Positions 38,160-50,900 of a stretch of 64,000 bases of DNA are shown here, in pieces. The notes below the pieces were generated by a model, which was not told the origin of the DNA, made no database searches, and saw only the letters and a program-made list of their open reading frames with translations. The translations under genes were made by a program, and so were the position numbers. The stretch is from positions 186,001-250,000 of the forward strand of contig QJPP01001804.1 of assembly GCA_003996215.1 (NCBI GenBank), read 5' to 3'. Each line of letters begins with the position of its first letter. The stretch's first letter is position 1. This DNA is from Jaltomata sinuosa. Taxonomy: Eukaryota; Streptophyta; Magnoliopsida; Solanales; Solanaceae.

Positions 38160-39040
38160 CGCGTGTAAGAGAGATTAAATAATTAAAATACATTCAAATT
38201 TTGGATTTGTGCAGTAAATTCTAGTTATTCATGTAATATCCTAGCTTGATAGAAATAGCTCATATTTTTATTTTTGCAAAATGATTTGAAGTTTAAATTA
38301 TTAAATAAATTGATAATGACTGAAACAAAATTGAAGTTCATCTTAAAACTTTCGATTCAAGGAAAGAACATATTTTCGGAACAATTCAAAAGTACATCAG
38401 CAAAAGTTACTTGAGGGAAAAAAGCAAGTATTTTTCATTTTTCATATAAAGCGAAAATTAGAAGTTACATATACATACCTTATTTAGATCAATATGTACT
38501 TTCTCTCTCCATAAATATTCGCTTAAATAATATTATCCATTTCTCATTTCATTAATAAATAATAAATAAAAAAATTGACTCAACTGGACGGAGACCAGAC
38601 TTTTACGGGCAAGTGCACACATTATAGCCGATTTGAGGAACCACTATTTAATGCATAGCCAATTTATATTTTTTTTTTTGTAAGTTTAGCGCATTCAAAA
38701 CCAACTTCAAACTTATGAAACTAAACTTGAGATATTACGGCTCTGACTTTACAAACTTAAGTCAATGATATATTAATTATACAAACAAATTTCAAATATT
38801 ATTGCCTGAAGTTTGACTTGACAGTCCCAAACATCATATCGATATTTTAAGTTTGATATATTATTTATTTCACTCTTTTATGATACCTCATCTATTTCTT
38901 CTATGGTACCTTAACTTATCTCTTCCATTTAAGTTCGAAATTAATTTATTCTCAGTATATTCAAAAAAAAAAATCTTTAAATCGTCACTTAAAAAGTTCA
39001 TAAGTTACCAGAGAAATAAAAGAAAAAAAGGACATTTATT
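38160..39040. other. Intergenic DNA, no gene seen
   Basis: AT-rich. Nothing recognised before the promoter region of the next gene. Confidence 0.5.
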
Positions 39041-39164
39041 AAAGAGTTTCCCATTAATATTGGCCCATAAAATGGTGGGTAGAAGCCCAATACTCGTCGG
39101 ATCCACCTATAAGCACGACGAAAACGGGTTGTTGGTGAACAATTAAGACGAAGCCCATACTCCC

Positions 39165-39324
39165 AACACGTGTCAAAGTCTGATAGGTCCCTTCAAGTCC
39201 TTTTTTTAATTTGTGGGAAGTCTACTTTAACGTTACAAACCGACGACCTTGACAAAAAGGTCCCACGTATAAAGGGCAAAAAAATAAAAATTAGAGAAAA
39301 GCCCCAAAAAGCGTGGGGCACGTG
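39165..39324 (+). promoter_or_regulatory. G-box motifs upstream of Cys-rich gene
   Basis: Two CACGTG cores occur, at about 39167-39172 ('aacacgtgtc') and 39319-39324 ('ggcacgtgac'), some 220-370 bases before the TATA box. Such cores bind bZIP/bHLH factors in plants; occupancy here is not known. Confidence 0.5.
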
Positions 39325-39540
39325 ACGGAAGATGCACCTCCCGTTAGAGTCGTAATGGTAACAGGACCAATACGACAACGTACTGTGCCCACTAAACATT
39401 AACACGTTTAGTTAAATTACAGAAAAGGACAAAAATGAAATATAATTTGAGATGAATTTCATGTGAATTTACATTTACGTCCAACGTCTATACACGAGAA
39501 TCGGATCAACACCTTATCCGTGTCCCACTGACACTTTCTC

Positions 39541-39548
39541 TATAAATA
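39541..39548 (+). promoter_or_regulatory. TATA box of Cys-rich gene
   Basis: CTCTATAAATACTC is a strong plant TATA box. A start of transcription about 30 bases downstream precedes a purine-rich leader ('gagagagaaagtgagtg'). Confidence 0.75.
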
Positions 39549-39574
39549 CTCTTTCATACTCTCCCCATTTCTTT

Positions 39575-39666
39575 GCTTCACTATAGGCATTGCGCTGAAA
39601 AAGTCTCAGAGAGAGAGAAAGTGAGTGAGCAGTGAGAGAGTGAGAAGGAAGAGGAAGAAGAGCTGC
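39575..39666 (+). other. 5' UTR exon 1 of Cys-rich gene
   Basis: Leader exon ending 'gagctgc' before the donor GTAAGT at 39667. The intron runs to an acceptor 'tctgcag' at 40596, leaving about 68 leader bases before the ATG. The intron holds the repeat at 40022-40262. Confidence 0.65.
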
Positions 39667-40021
39667 GTAAGTTTTATTTTTTCTCGTGTTCTTTAGTTTC
39701 ATGATTTTTGCCTTTTTTTAAAATTATTTTTTGTTGTATTTTTGTGTGATTTTGCATGAGAATTAGGTAATTGTGATTTTTATCTCTTTTTTTCGATGAT
39801 TCTGATTTAGTTCTTCGGATTTGTTGTGATGCTCTCGTAAATGGTTGTTAGAGAGGAAAATCTGTACGTTTGAGCTGGAATTGGAATTTTTTTACTGTTT
39901 ATTTTGCCCTTGTTTGGTCAATTTTGTACCGGATCTTTTCTTAGGTGCGATTTAGGGATTTACTGTCGAAAATTTGTAGGTGGAAAAAGAAGGAATACAC
40001 CTAACCTCTTTCATAAAATAG

Positions 40022-40262
40022 GTGTAAACAAACATTAATAGGCGGGTTGGGCTGAATTTGGGCGGGTCAAGATGGGTCGAGTTAATAAATGGATTGGTTA
40101 TTGACCCGCTCAAAAGTTACTTGGGCTGAAATGGGCTAAATGCGGGTCAAAACCCAACCCGTCCAATTCAACCCAAAATGGGCGGGTCAATAATCAGCCC
40201 AAACTTGGATGGGTTGGGCGGGTTATTATTTCATGCGCTAAATTTGCCACCTCTAATTATTA
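40022..40262. repeat. 'gggcgggtca' dispersed repeat in 5' UTR intron
   Basis: Dense in 'gggcgggtca', 'gacccgc' and 'aacccaaccc' words on both strands, and able to fold back on itself. It ends 'aatttgccacctctaatta'. Probably a non-autonomous hAT-like element, though its ends were not defined. Confidence 0.6.
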
Positions 40263-40664
40263 AACTCAGTGATCACACAACAATGTAACTAGATTTACTC
40301 TAGATCTGTAAATTAAAAGAGCTAAGATGATATCTTTTGAATCAAGGTATTTGTTGTGGCCAGTTAATAGTCAATTTCCTGGTGCTATTGACTAATATAC
40401 ACGCCTTTTCATTTCCTTATGAAGTTCTAAGATTTTTGATTTTATGTTTCTTTACTGAGGTGTGCTTAGTCACCTGAATATTGCTTTTCAGTTTCCATTG
40501 CAAAAGATTTAAGATGGTTATAGTCCTTTGAAACGAACAATTTTATTCCATGGTCAACCCACCAATCTTGACGGATCTTGTTTGTCGAGTCTGCAGAGCA
40601 TCCGGGGCAAGGCGAGTGGGGTGTGGATATCTTCTCAAAGTCAAGTTTTTTGATTAACTGAACA

Positions 40665-41102
40665 ATGGAGGTACTTGGAAAATCTATGGTAGCAGTGCCT
40701 ACAAATGTTATATATATGTCAACTATTCTTGGCCAAGATGGCCCAAACCCTGTTCACAAGTGTGATTGGAAATGTGAAAATGAACATGTGTGTGGGAACA
40801 TGTACCGCTGCCGTCTAACTGGGCTGACACACATTTGTGACAAAAACTGTAACCAGAGAATATTGTATGATAACCATAACTCTCTTTGCAGAGTTAGCAG
40901 ACAGATTTTTCCCTTAACACAAGTTGAAGTGCAGGCTGTGAAAGGTGTCCGGAGGAAGTTTGATGCTGATAGTTCCCCTTCTGATAGCTGTGCCTTTAAG
41001 CGCAGAAGGGATGCACATTTCCATCCATCACCATTTGAGAGATCTTTCACTGCTGTTAGTCCCATTTGCAGTCAAGTTGGAGATGGCATGGACATGAACT
41101 AG
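40665..41102 (+). CDS. Conserved Cys-rich small protein, function unknown
   Basis: A single coding exon of 145 codons after a 5'UTR intron; the ATG at 40665 is the first after the splice acceptor. Residues 33-76 hold seven Cys and a His in the pattern C-x3-C-x5-C-x5-C-x6-H-x-C-x3-C-x12-C (visible as HKCDWKC, HVCGNMYRC, THICDKNC and SLC). This looks like a compact metal-binding fold. It is followed by SRQIFPLT and a basic, Ser-rich tail (FKRRRDAHF) that could be a nuclear signal. I cannot name the family. The strong TATA box, G-boxes and leader intron argue for a real, expressed gene. The stop TAG at 41100 is followed by a normal AT-rich 3' region. Confidence 0.75.
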   Translation: MEVLGKSMVAVPTNVIYMSTILGQDGPNPVHKCDWKCENEHVCGNMYRCRLTGLTHICDKNCNQRILYDNHNSLCRVSRQIFPLTQVEVQAVKGVRRKFDADSSPSDSCAFKRRRDAHFHPSPFERSFTAVSPICSQVGDGMDMN

Positions 41103-42607
41103 ATTTAATAAATTTCCATCCTTTCGTCTGTTTAATTTTTCCTGTCTTTTAGGACAGAATCAGGAACAATTTCATAATTTCCATGGCAGACTTGATTGTC
41201 TTGCCATTTGTAGGAGGACTTATATTCTACATTCCTACGGACTGTAGCTCTTTATAACTGTTTAGGAGTAACAATATTATGTCTGCAAACGCTGATATGC
41301 GCCTGAGTTGATGTCACATGAAGGCTTTAACTATATATAGTGCAGCATTTTGTATAACCTCCATTTGGTTAGACTGTCTAGTCACTTTATACCCAAGTAG
41401 TTAGAATTATCCCTTTTGTGGGTTGTCAAATGCCTGGCTTGCTGGACTTCTTTAGTCGTCTACTAATCACTTTGATCAACTTTGGGAGGTTTATTGGAAT
41501 CCAGTCAGTGGAACTATGTACTTTGTTTTCTTTCCTACAGGAACTTGCCCCATCAGATGAAGAACACTCTTTCCACTTTTCTGTGAGCTCATTAAAGCTC
41601 ACCTACTTTTATGACTTTAATTTCCTATTTCCTTGGCAGGTTTTGGATGAAAGCTCTGTTGTATTTCATACTGTTGCACTAGTCTCCTCTTATTTCAGTT
41701 TTTATTTGCTTTTTGAATTTGTTCATGTAAGGGATCCTAAAATGGTTTTACTTTTGCAGGAACTCAAAAACATTTACAGTCAGGAGAATTGAGATATAGC
41801 TTATTTTGTTGATGTTTTATTGTTTGTCTTATTCATTAGCAGCAGAATCATGAACATCTAACTGAGTATGTTCTTTTCTTATTCAGCAGAATCATGCTCT
41901 TCCACGAGGTCTAAACTTTGAACAAATAGAATCAGCCATAAGCCTTGAACTCTTGAACAGGGATAGGTTTGTTGAAGAATCTAACAGCTGCCAAATCAAT
42001 TGGTGTCTTGTAATCACGTTGAAGTGTGACTACCCTGCTGTATCACTGTGAGTAATATAGTCTAATATCATGTCTGATCTTTTGAAAGCAAGGTTCTATT
42101 TGGTTGAAATGGGTCAGAGATTCGGTGTTTACTTCCACCTATCTGTATCTGCTTTTTCTGATAGTGTTACCTGAAGAGGAATCTTTAGCAGCCAAATCAA
42201 GGGGTGTCGCTATCCACATTAAAGTTTCTAACCTGTTCTTCAATTTGCTCCTCTGTTATTGCAAAAGAAAGGATCCTTTTTTGTTGAAAGTGCTTGATGT
42301 CAGAGGTGTCAGGACTTTCTGCGTTCTGAAAATATGTGGCTCTTGTCATTTGTGACTTGCTGCTGCTCATTTCGACTTCATCAGAAAAGCTACACTTGCT
42401 GTATGTTTCCCGTTTCCTTGTGCTTTGAATTCTAAATTGGCGCTCAATGCAGTATTTGTTTATATGCTGCTATCTTGCTACTTTACAGGATGGCGTATTT
42501 ACAAGGTGAATGACAATGACCATAAAAAGTCAGTTGTCTCACTCTGGCGTTTTCACAGCTTCGTTTTGTCAATGTCTGTGGGATCGGCTTTGGTGAATGT
42601 AGGAGTC
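41103..42607 (+). other. Cys-rich gene 3' flank and unassigned DNA
   Basis: The first 150 bases are probably 3' UTR. Further on, two diverged related segments occur near 41970-42050 and 42170-42235 ('gaa(g/t)c...agcagccaaatcaa..ggtgtc'). No coding family was recognised. Confidence 0.45.
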
Positions 42608-42791
42608 ATCATACTCGAGAGTCAAATATCATTTCCCACTGAAATGTCCTAGGAGGAGGATCAACATTCAAATTCAACATTGACCACTCGGAGAAGGCAA
42701 TCATACTCAAGAGTCAAATATCATTCCCCACTAAAATGTCCTAGGAGGATGATCAACATTCACATTCAACATTGACCACTCGGAGAAGGCA
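42608..42791 (+). repeat. 92-bp tandem duplication
   Basis: Units 42608-42699 and 42700-42791 differ at only a few bases. They contain 'atcatactcgagagtcaaatatca' and end 'ccactcggagaaggc'. Confidence 0.93.
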
Positions 42792-42959
42792 TCTGTGTCA
42801 ATTGTGTTGCAATGAGCTCCCTTGAAGGCTTCCTACAAAAATTGAGTTTTCAGCTTTGCAGCAGGTTTGAAGGCTCCCTTTGTGTGAAATTTTGTCATTC
42901 GTGGCATAACTTGGACAAACACCAAATCCACCTGCGAAGAGGGGCTTGGCAAAAAGTCC

Positions 42960-43226
42960 GTGAAGACTTGTTCTGGAATATCATACTCCTTATCAATCAC
43001 CATTGGTTGCACTGTATGGATTGAAAGAAACAACAGAATTTTTGAAGGCAAAACTGGAAACGTAGTTAGCCTTAAACATAGATGCATTTGCTTATTAGCT
43101 TTTTGGTGCAAACTCAACATTGTACATAATGTAGATGCAATGATTGATCTGATTGGGGATTTGCAGTCTGTAATTATCCTTTGTAAGACTGGCTCGCTGC
43201 GAGTTTGTTCTTGGTACTTACAGTAA
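42960..43226 (+). pseudogene. L1-type LINE C-terminal relic
   Basis: The peptide TVWIERNNRIFEGK followed by LLAFWCK is the typical C-terminal end of plant L1 LINE reverse transcriptases. A related relic is at 57370-57700 (minus). No 5' part is present. Confidence 0.75.
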
Positions 43227-43670
43227 AAAGGAGAATACATCTTTATCGATATACTATCAGCTAGTTTCTTTATCGATATTGGGTTATTGTTTCAGTGTTT
43301 TGTTCTAAAAGGCTTGACAGAAGAATAGTCGGAGTAAATAGTGAACTTTTTATGTATTGAATTGACAAAGTCAAGCAGGATAAGATGTTTGTTAAGGTTG
43401 CTGGTGTTGGTCATTTGTCAGAGCCACCAGACCAAAGTAAATTATTCTCCTTCTCTCTTTGAGTAAGTTAGCAATAATGTATATTTTTATTTCTATTGAT
43501 AGTGAATACAGAGTATAAATCTTTCAATAGATGGAAAGATTGACTATGTTGCAAGTCCAAAACTACCTCCATTATAATTGGCTATTGGAGTTGGTTGAGT
43601 TGGTAGGATCTGACGAAATCCACTTAGTTACAGTGGAAACAAAAAGAGACACCATTTCATTTCCATTTAG

Positions 43671-44035
43671 GGTGTGTTGGAGCCGGAAAATGTTTTTTCA
43701 TGTTCAGTTGGTTAAAATCTTTGGAGAATATTTGCTAAACGAGGTCCTTAAAAATGAGGAAAATGATTTCACTTATGAAAGTAGAAAAAACAAGTTCAAC
43801 TGATTTTTAATATTGATTGTGTCCTCTCAACTTCAAACACACTTTATCTTCATTCCCAACCCCGCCCATCCCCACCATCCCACACCCCCTACCTCCAACC
43901 CCTCACTTTTCTTGATATGTGTAAACGTTTTTTAAATACATATTGTTTGCTCATATATCGAAAAAAAGAAAATTCCACCTAATTATTTTAGATAACATTT
44001 CTCAAGAAAATATGTTCCCCCGGTTTTTTTTCTTA
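43671..44035. repeat. Candidate MITE with 'gtgtgtt...ggaaaatgtttt' end
   Basis: The left end resembles the element at 53007-53863. The right end ('tatgttcccccggttttttttcttaacacac') is only a partial inverted match, so the boundaries are doubtful. Confidence 0.35.
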
Positions 44036-44740
44036 ACACACAAACTCAAAATCGAAATAAGAGGGAAGAAAGTCAATCCTGCAAAACCTAACACACGTGC
44101 TTGACTCCGTGAGTGAAAGCTTACCTGAGTTGCTTCCTAGTGAATTCAACCTCTTTATTTAAGTTTAAGGGATAAAAGGGAAATAATCGTTCGTAAAGAA
44201 AAATAATTAGATAAGCGTACGGAATGTGGAAAATATGTGCATATATCAAAATATATGAATTTATTATATATGGTTAAGCAATAAAAAATTTACTAAAAAT
44301 ATGATTTAATCAAATTATTTATATTTATTTTTTAATTTTAAATTTAGTACTAATTCTTTTTTACCATATTAATCTCTCTTCATATTTATTGAATAAGGAT
44401 AAAAGAATTATATCTTCCAAAATAATAAATATTTTAAATAAGCACGACATTTAAAATGACCGAAAGTAATATTGCATAGGAATATCAGTGTCTCAATGAA
44501 TTTCCCTTGATATTTTCTCATTTGGAGCCTGCAGGTGGAATTCCAATTTCTTTCGATGCCTAACCTTATCATTTAAATAACTACATAATACTAATAGTCA
44601 ATTTTAAATTTTCAAAACATAATTAATAATGACAATTCCTCCATCTTCTTTTATTTGTATATTAAAAATAGATATTCACATTTATTTGTTCATTTTGAAA
44701 AAAGAGATAATTCATCACGTAGTTTTCAATTTACCCTTAT

Positions 44741-45026
44741 TGTTCCCTCTATTCCTAAATGAGTGATTTTTTTAGCTTGGACAAACCCCTTAGAAAACTA
44801 CTCATTCCTAGAAAATAAAGAGTATTTTTACTACCTTGCCCTTAATAAATACTTTGAAAAAAAATGTAACTATTTAGTAATTTCTTGGTTTTGTAAAACT
44901 TTTTTATTTTAAAGAAGGGTAAAATTGAAGAACGACATTAGTATCTTCTTGATTATCTAAAACATCACTTATTTAAGAACAAAATGAGGCTAAACAATCA
45001 ATCATTTAGAAACGGAGAAAATATTA
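44741..45026. mobile_element. Stowaway-like MITE
   Basis: 'ccctctattcctaaatgagtgattt' and 'aatcaatcatttagaaacggag' are inverted ends. Non-coding interior. Confidence 0.75.
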
Positions 45027-45143
45027 ACTATAGTCATTTTCCAATACATTTTTTAAAATATTAAATCTATTAAATTCAGGCGACGGAGGATGGGTGAAGA
45101 GTAAAGACAAGACGAAAGCAAGAATTCAGGCATCTTACTTTAC

Positions 45144-45395
45144 TTCCCTCTGTCTATTTTTATTTGTCCATGTTTAACTTGACACACCCTTTAAGAAACA
45201 ATAAATAAAAGAGTAATTTTACTATATCGCCCTTGCTGATTACAAGTCATCTAAATGTTGAAAAATGAATAGTATTTAATATAAAGATAAGATAGACATA
45301 AAATGGTAAATTATCTCTTGATTTTCTAAACTGGACAAGTAAAATTGGACAACTATTTTTAGTATACTGGACAAGTAAAGATGAAAAGAGGGAGT
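45144..45395. mobile_element. Stowaway MITE
   Basis: 'cttccctctgtctatttttatttgtcca' and 'tggacaagtaaagatgaaaagagggag' are inverted ends, with TA on both outer sides. Further partial copies follow near 45470-45590. Confidence 0.88.
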
Positions 45396-46058
45396 AGTTC
45401 CATTTTCGTATGAAAGTCATCCCTTTCTCAAGTGATCTCGTAAAACTGTCATCCTATTTATTTCTCCTTAAGAAGTGTGTCAAGTCAATATTGAACAAGT
45501 AAAAATGAACGGAAGGAGTAAATAAATCCTTAATAAATATTAGTGTCAAAATCATCATGAATCAAGTAAAATGAGGCAGATGGAGTATCAATTCAAACTA
45601 TGTTCCCGGAACAACATGCCCCTTTACTGTTGTCAGTAACTGTTCCTTTTTCAAAAAAAAGAAAAAAAATATGGGAATCTAGATACCCTTTTCATATGGT
45701 CTAGCCTTTTTACGCACTACAAACAACACTGATTCATTTCCAAGATAAATAAAAAACCTAAGTCAGGGGTAATATCTGATGATTCTATATGGTTTCTGTA
45801 GACATGCATCCTCCATGATGCTAAAGAAAGGAATTGCCTCTTATTGGGGCCATCCAAGACACAACGAAATGCTAAATCCAGAGGTGTGGTGTTGCAGCTG
45901 ATGAATTAGCTAAGCAACTTAACACTTAGGATTTTGTATCAAATATAAATATGGTAGGGCGTTTCATTTTCGTATACTACGTTTCCCCCTACCCCTAACT
46001 CTATTTCCCAGAAGGATAGGACAAAGACATTAGCCATAAAATAAAGGACCATAATAAT

Positions 46059-47370
46059 ATGCTCAGCATAACATCCTGGAAAGAGCTTACAATTTCATTG
46101 CTTCTCTGCCCGTTGTTTTCCCATTCTTTTGCCAGCAGTTTCACCATTACTAACAACTGTCCGTATACAATATGGCCTGGAACGTTGTCTGGTTCCTCAT
46201 CACCTCAACTTTCCACGACGGGCTTTCAATTGAATGATGGCCAACGCGTCAGGATTCCAAGTGCCGCGGGATAGTCAGGTCGCATTTGGGCAAGAACTGG
46301 CTGCACTTTTGATGCGTCTGGTGTTGGCTCTTGTCAAACAGGTGACTGGTGGTAAGCTTGAATGTGATGGCCTTGGTGCCACACCACCTGCCTCTCTCTT
46401 CGAGATAACTCTAGGGACAGGAGACACCAAAGATTTCTATGATGTCAGCACTGTTGATGGTTATAATCTACCAATGGTTGCAACACCACAAGGAATTCAT
46501 GGTGGATGCAATGCCACTGGTTGTGTTTCCAATCTTAACATGGGTAAGCTCCCTATGTAGTTGTTTACCGAATATGCTTAAACCATTTTTTAACAACAAT
46601 AGTGTCCAAGCCAACTTGCACACACCTTCAATATTCTATAGACTATAGGGCACCTACTACCTCCCACCAGCACAGGTACCAAGTAACTATGTAAACATGG
46701 TTAGGCAAATGTGAAGAAATCATCTAAAAAGATTTCCTCTGCAGAGATTTTGAGCCTAATTTCCCGTGTTTTTTATCCTAGTTCATTAACAGCTAAACCA
46801 CACCTTTGGATGCAAATACGCTTAGAAGCATTTAGCAGAAAAGACTAACAAATATTTTTCCAAATATCTAACAGGTTGTCCAAAAGAACTTCAAGTGGTG
46901 GGTGGAGATGGAGGAGGAAATGTAGTAGCATGCAAGAGTGCATGTGAGGCCTTTGGTTTAGACCAGTATTGCTGTGCCGGAGAGTTCGCCAACCCAACAA
47001 CTTGTCGTCCATCATTCTATTCCAGCATCTTTAAAAGAGCTTGTCCAAGGGCTTATAGCTATGCATATGATGATGGCACCAGCACTTTTACCTGCAAGGC
47101 TTCCGACTACGCAATCATCTTCTGCCCCATGAATGGGTAATGTATATAACTATATCTCATTATCCCAACACTAGATCTTATGTTTTCCATTTTCCCTAAT
47201 CTACCACTATTGGATTGTGAAACAGGGTGAAGAGACCCAACGGTGGAGAAACAACTCCACCTATTGAAGAAAGTAAAATGGAGAAGTTCCCAGGGATGGT
47301 CTCATCATCAAACATTCTCCTTCCATTCCCCGTGCTGATTGCACTGCTTTTTCAGTTTATATCTCTATAA
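46059..47370 (+). pseudogene. Thaumatin-like protein pseudogene
   Basis: Three exons: 46059-46543, 46875-47136 and 47226-47370 (GT-AG). The sequence shows a signal peptide (LLLCPLFSHSFA), the thaumatin start (FTITNNCPYTIWPGTL), the family landmark region around AAG-W-SG, the ATPPASLFEITL, YDVS..DGYNLP and CNATGC blocks, then CACRPSF-type Cys-rich exon 2 (YCCAGEF, CRPSFYS, YDDGTSTFTC). A hydrophobic C-terminal tail suggests a GPI anchor. Two lesions break it. The conserved Trp codon is TAG at 46272-46274, and about 2 bases are missing near 46346-46349, shifting the frame in the Cys-rich GDC-GG-K segment. Everything else is well preserved, so inactivation is recent, or these are sequence errors. 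Intact members are secreted defence-related (PR-5) or developmental proteins. Confidence 0.88.
46645..46760 (-). repeat. SINE fragment, reverse strand
   Basis: 'ctcccaccagcacaggtaccaagtaacta...ggttaggcaaatgtgaagaaatcat' is a reverse-strand piece of the SINE family at 11766 and 58125. It lies in intron 1 of the thaumatin pseudogene. Confidence 0.65.
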
Positions 47371-47947
47371 ATAAGTCAAAACAGCATAAATAAGAATATG
47401 TTTTGGCATAACGAGAGAACGGAGCAGAATTTGACTGGACATATGACAAAGTTTAGGAATGTTATCTCACGAAATAGCTCGACATTCCTGAGGAAACTTA
47501 TACCAAAAACAATACAAATGGCAACTCATTTACAATATCGACAGTATCTTGTACTACAATATTATGCTTCTTTATTTGATTTAGTATCAAGTGCTGCACA
47601 CTAACAAAAATATAGAAAATCAGATGATTTGTTGAATCAAACCAACAAATCTCTAAATTCACCTCAAACGGGATGAATACAAAGGAAAAGCAAATCACGT
47701 TCAGAGATTGAAGCTCATTACGATAGAATTTTTCATGATAATATGGAGGATAATCATGCGAAAATCTTGCAAATAATACATATTGTAAGGCCTCTACCAA
47801 TTATCAAGTTTCCTATGACTACTTTCATTAGCTTTAAAAAATTTATGATCAGTATAAGCCGACAAAGCACAGAGGAAAAAGAAAGAAATGGGAAAAGAAA
47901 ATAATGAGAATACATAACGAATGAAATGAAATATGTACAGTCATATC
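47371..47947. other. Convergent intergenic gap
   Basis: The 3' flanks of the thaumatin pseudogene (+) and BIN4 (-) meet here. No further gene is visible. Confidence 0.6.
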
Positions 47948-50900
47948 TTATTTTTTGCTCTTGCTTTTCTTCTGCACTTGAGGTTTCTTTTTTACTTTCT
48001 TTGGTATCTTTGCTCCCTTCTTGCCCTTCTTTTGTTCCATAGCCTGCACAGCGAGCTTGAATCTCAATATCTGATCTAGAAAGTGAAGCAACTGTTAGTG
48101 GTAAACAAAAAGAACAGAGCATACCGATGCTTTCTTAGGTTTTGCTTTGACATTCCCATTGGTCTGATGATCAACATTCTCATTCTGGTCACCTTGGGAA
48201 GCTTGTCGTGGCAAATTTTCAGCCTCCTCATCCGAATCAAATGTGAAACCATCAAGAGTCCCTAGTAATATCAGAAGAATCAATTCAAATGTAGTCAATT
48301 CAAATTGGACGGTAAATGGCTTCATTTCCAAAGCGAAACACTAGGAAAACAGTTGAAATCTACTTGCTATAAAAATAGATATGTATCAGTTAGAACCGCT
48401 ACCTTCAACCATGGTTTCAGCATCATAAACATTTGAGTGTGACTTCAGCTGTATGAAGTCATTCATGATGGCCTCCACCTGATCAGAGAGCACATAATCA
48501 TCAATTGATAGCATGAATCTTGCATATTTCTAAAAATTTGAAGCACACACTTCGATAATTTGGAAAGTCAAATGAGAGAGACACAGTAAACTGGCGTCAG
48601 AATAGCAAAAGCTAAACATCATCTCTCCAATTTCTTCACTATGGATAGAAACAGCAGATTAATCAGTAAGCAAGACAGAAACAAACCTTTGCTTCTGATG
48701 GTCCAAAGCTTACCTAAAAAAAAAAAATTATGTTAGACCTACATATAAGAAGGTGGGTGGGTGTGTCTGAGCAAGAGGGAGATGGATAAAGACAGTGAAT
48801 AATTGCTAGAGACAAGAGTGTCATACCACACAAAACGTCCTGGAAGGCAATATTGTTGTTTTATATATGGTTCCTGCGATATAAAAGAACTAAAGCGTTC
48901 ATATAAAATTTCATATTAACCATAGTAAATAAGATTGCAACATTTGCTTTTGGAAATTGCTAGTTTCAATTTTCTAACCTAAAGCAGAATATGCTTGTTT
49001 TTATGTGCTGTGAACATTGGGCTAAAGTAATATGATAGCATACTGTTTCAAGTTAACAAATTCTTGTCATGCCAGAATGATAATGATGAGCTATTACATT
49101 GTTTGAAACATATTAAAAAGCAACCACGACCGGGACTTGTAAAATTTGGTAAACAAAGGTTTGAGAAACATGTGTGTACCTTTCAAATCGAGAAGCATTT
49201 CATGGTTTACTGATGGACCATCTGAAACAATTATCCTCCCGACAGCACCCATATCACCACTCAGATCCACGGAATCACCTTCACACTCCACAAGTGCCTA
49301 TATCAAAGTGATGCAAAACTTGACAAAGTTTAGCAGAAAATAACAAAACGGATCCTGTTAGGGAGCGCTTCCCCCTTAAATGGGCCTTATGCGACGTGAA
49401 TCCGGATTAGTCGGGGTCCCAAATGCGGTTATCGGAGACCAGGTGAGAAACAAAAAAAAGACGTCTAATTTGATAAAAAATCCATAGAAGTGCCAACTTG
49501 TTAATGCCTAAACATGACATTTTTATTTATTTTTGATACCGGTGTTGCTAATTGGCGCACACCTCAACTCTTACCAGCACAAATAAGATAACTCTGCCCA
49601 CCAAAAGCTTAGGCAGATGGGAAAATTCAACTAGTGTCACCTATACGACTTTGTTTTGGAAAAACATAGTATGGTGAATTTTTAGATGCCAAACTGGGAT
49701 AAGCCACCATATCCTCTTTCTCTGACATTTAGAAAGATAATTCTCAGTTCGGAAAAAAAAAACGGAAAGGGGGTGCAAATTAGGAATCTCTTAACTAATT
49801 GGCTGATTTGAGAAGGAAATTTGCTGAAAGGAAAAGAATAAAGAGACAAAAAGATAAACCATAATAATCACCTCACACCAAGAGAGTCACTACACTATGC
49901 TTACTTTACCTTTGTCCTTTGTACTTTCTCGGGAAGCACCAAAGGCAGCCTTGAAGATGACAACTATACACAATAATCATAAAAGTGAATCAGCGAACAG
50001 TCAACATATCCAAAGATCCATCACGGATTACTAAAGTTTCTCACATTTGGTCCGCTTTGTTTCTCTGGAATATTTTCCTCCACAGCATCCATGTCTTCCT
50101 TCTCTATACCAATTTCAAACAACACATTACAAAGAAAAATAATAAAATGCCGGGAAAATCAACAACTCTATAAGATATAGAGTGCAGAATCATAATTTAA
50201 CGTTAAACAGACACTTGCTTCAAATGTTTTGAAATCCATTCACCTCCAATATATTAATAGCCTGCTTGGCCAAGCTTTTGGGAGGCCAAAAAAGCTTATT
50301 TTTAAAAAAGTTGGGTGTTAGACCAAGCTTTTAGGAGAAAATAAGTGTTTTTGGGGAGTAGCAGAAGCTAAAAAAATAGCTTTCTCCAAAAGTATTTTTC
50401 TAAAAAGCACTTTTGATAAAATACACTATGGAGAACTTATTAAAACCTTGGTCAAACACTAATTACTGCTCAAGAATGTTTTTCAAATTGATTAGCCAAA
50501 CACAAACTCTTCTCACCAAAAGTAGTTTTTTGAAAAGAACTTTTCAAAATAAGCTGATTTTAGAAGCTTGGTCAACCAGGTGGTTAGAATTCAGACGCTA
50601 GAAACAGCCAGCTTACCTTCATTCAGCTGATTCTCAAGTTTTATCTTCTTTTCCTGTTCCTCTTTCTTCGCTTTTTTCTTAGGAGATTTTTGCTTAGACA
50701 GTATATCATGTTCTTCTTTCTTTGTAGCCTTAGCATCGTGCATAAGCAACTCTTTGTCAAGGACTTCCTCCACTTTTATGGAACTCCCATCATGAGAAGA
50801 CTCAGAATCCGATGACAACGTACAGACTGAATGACTAGGTTCCTGTGAGAACCAAAAATATGATTGAGATAGAACTAAGATCACTACGGTCGACACCATC

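Noticed and set aside
43531..43803. 90-residue plus-strand frame
   Set aside because: It runs into a MITE-like end ('gggtgtgttggagcc') and has no conserved motif.
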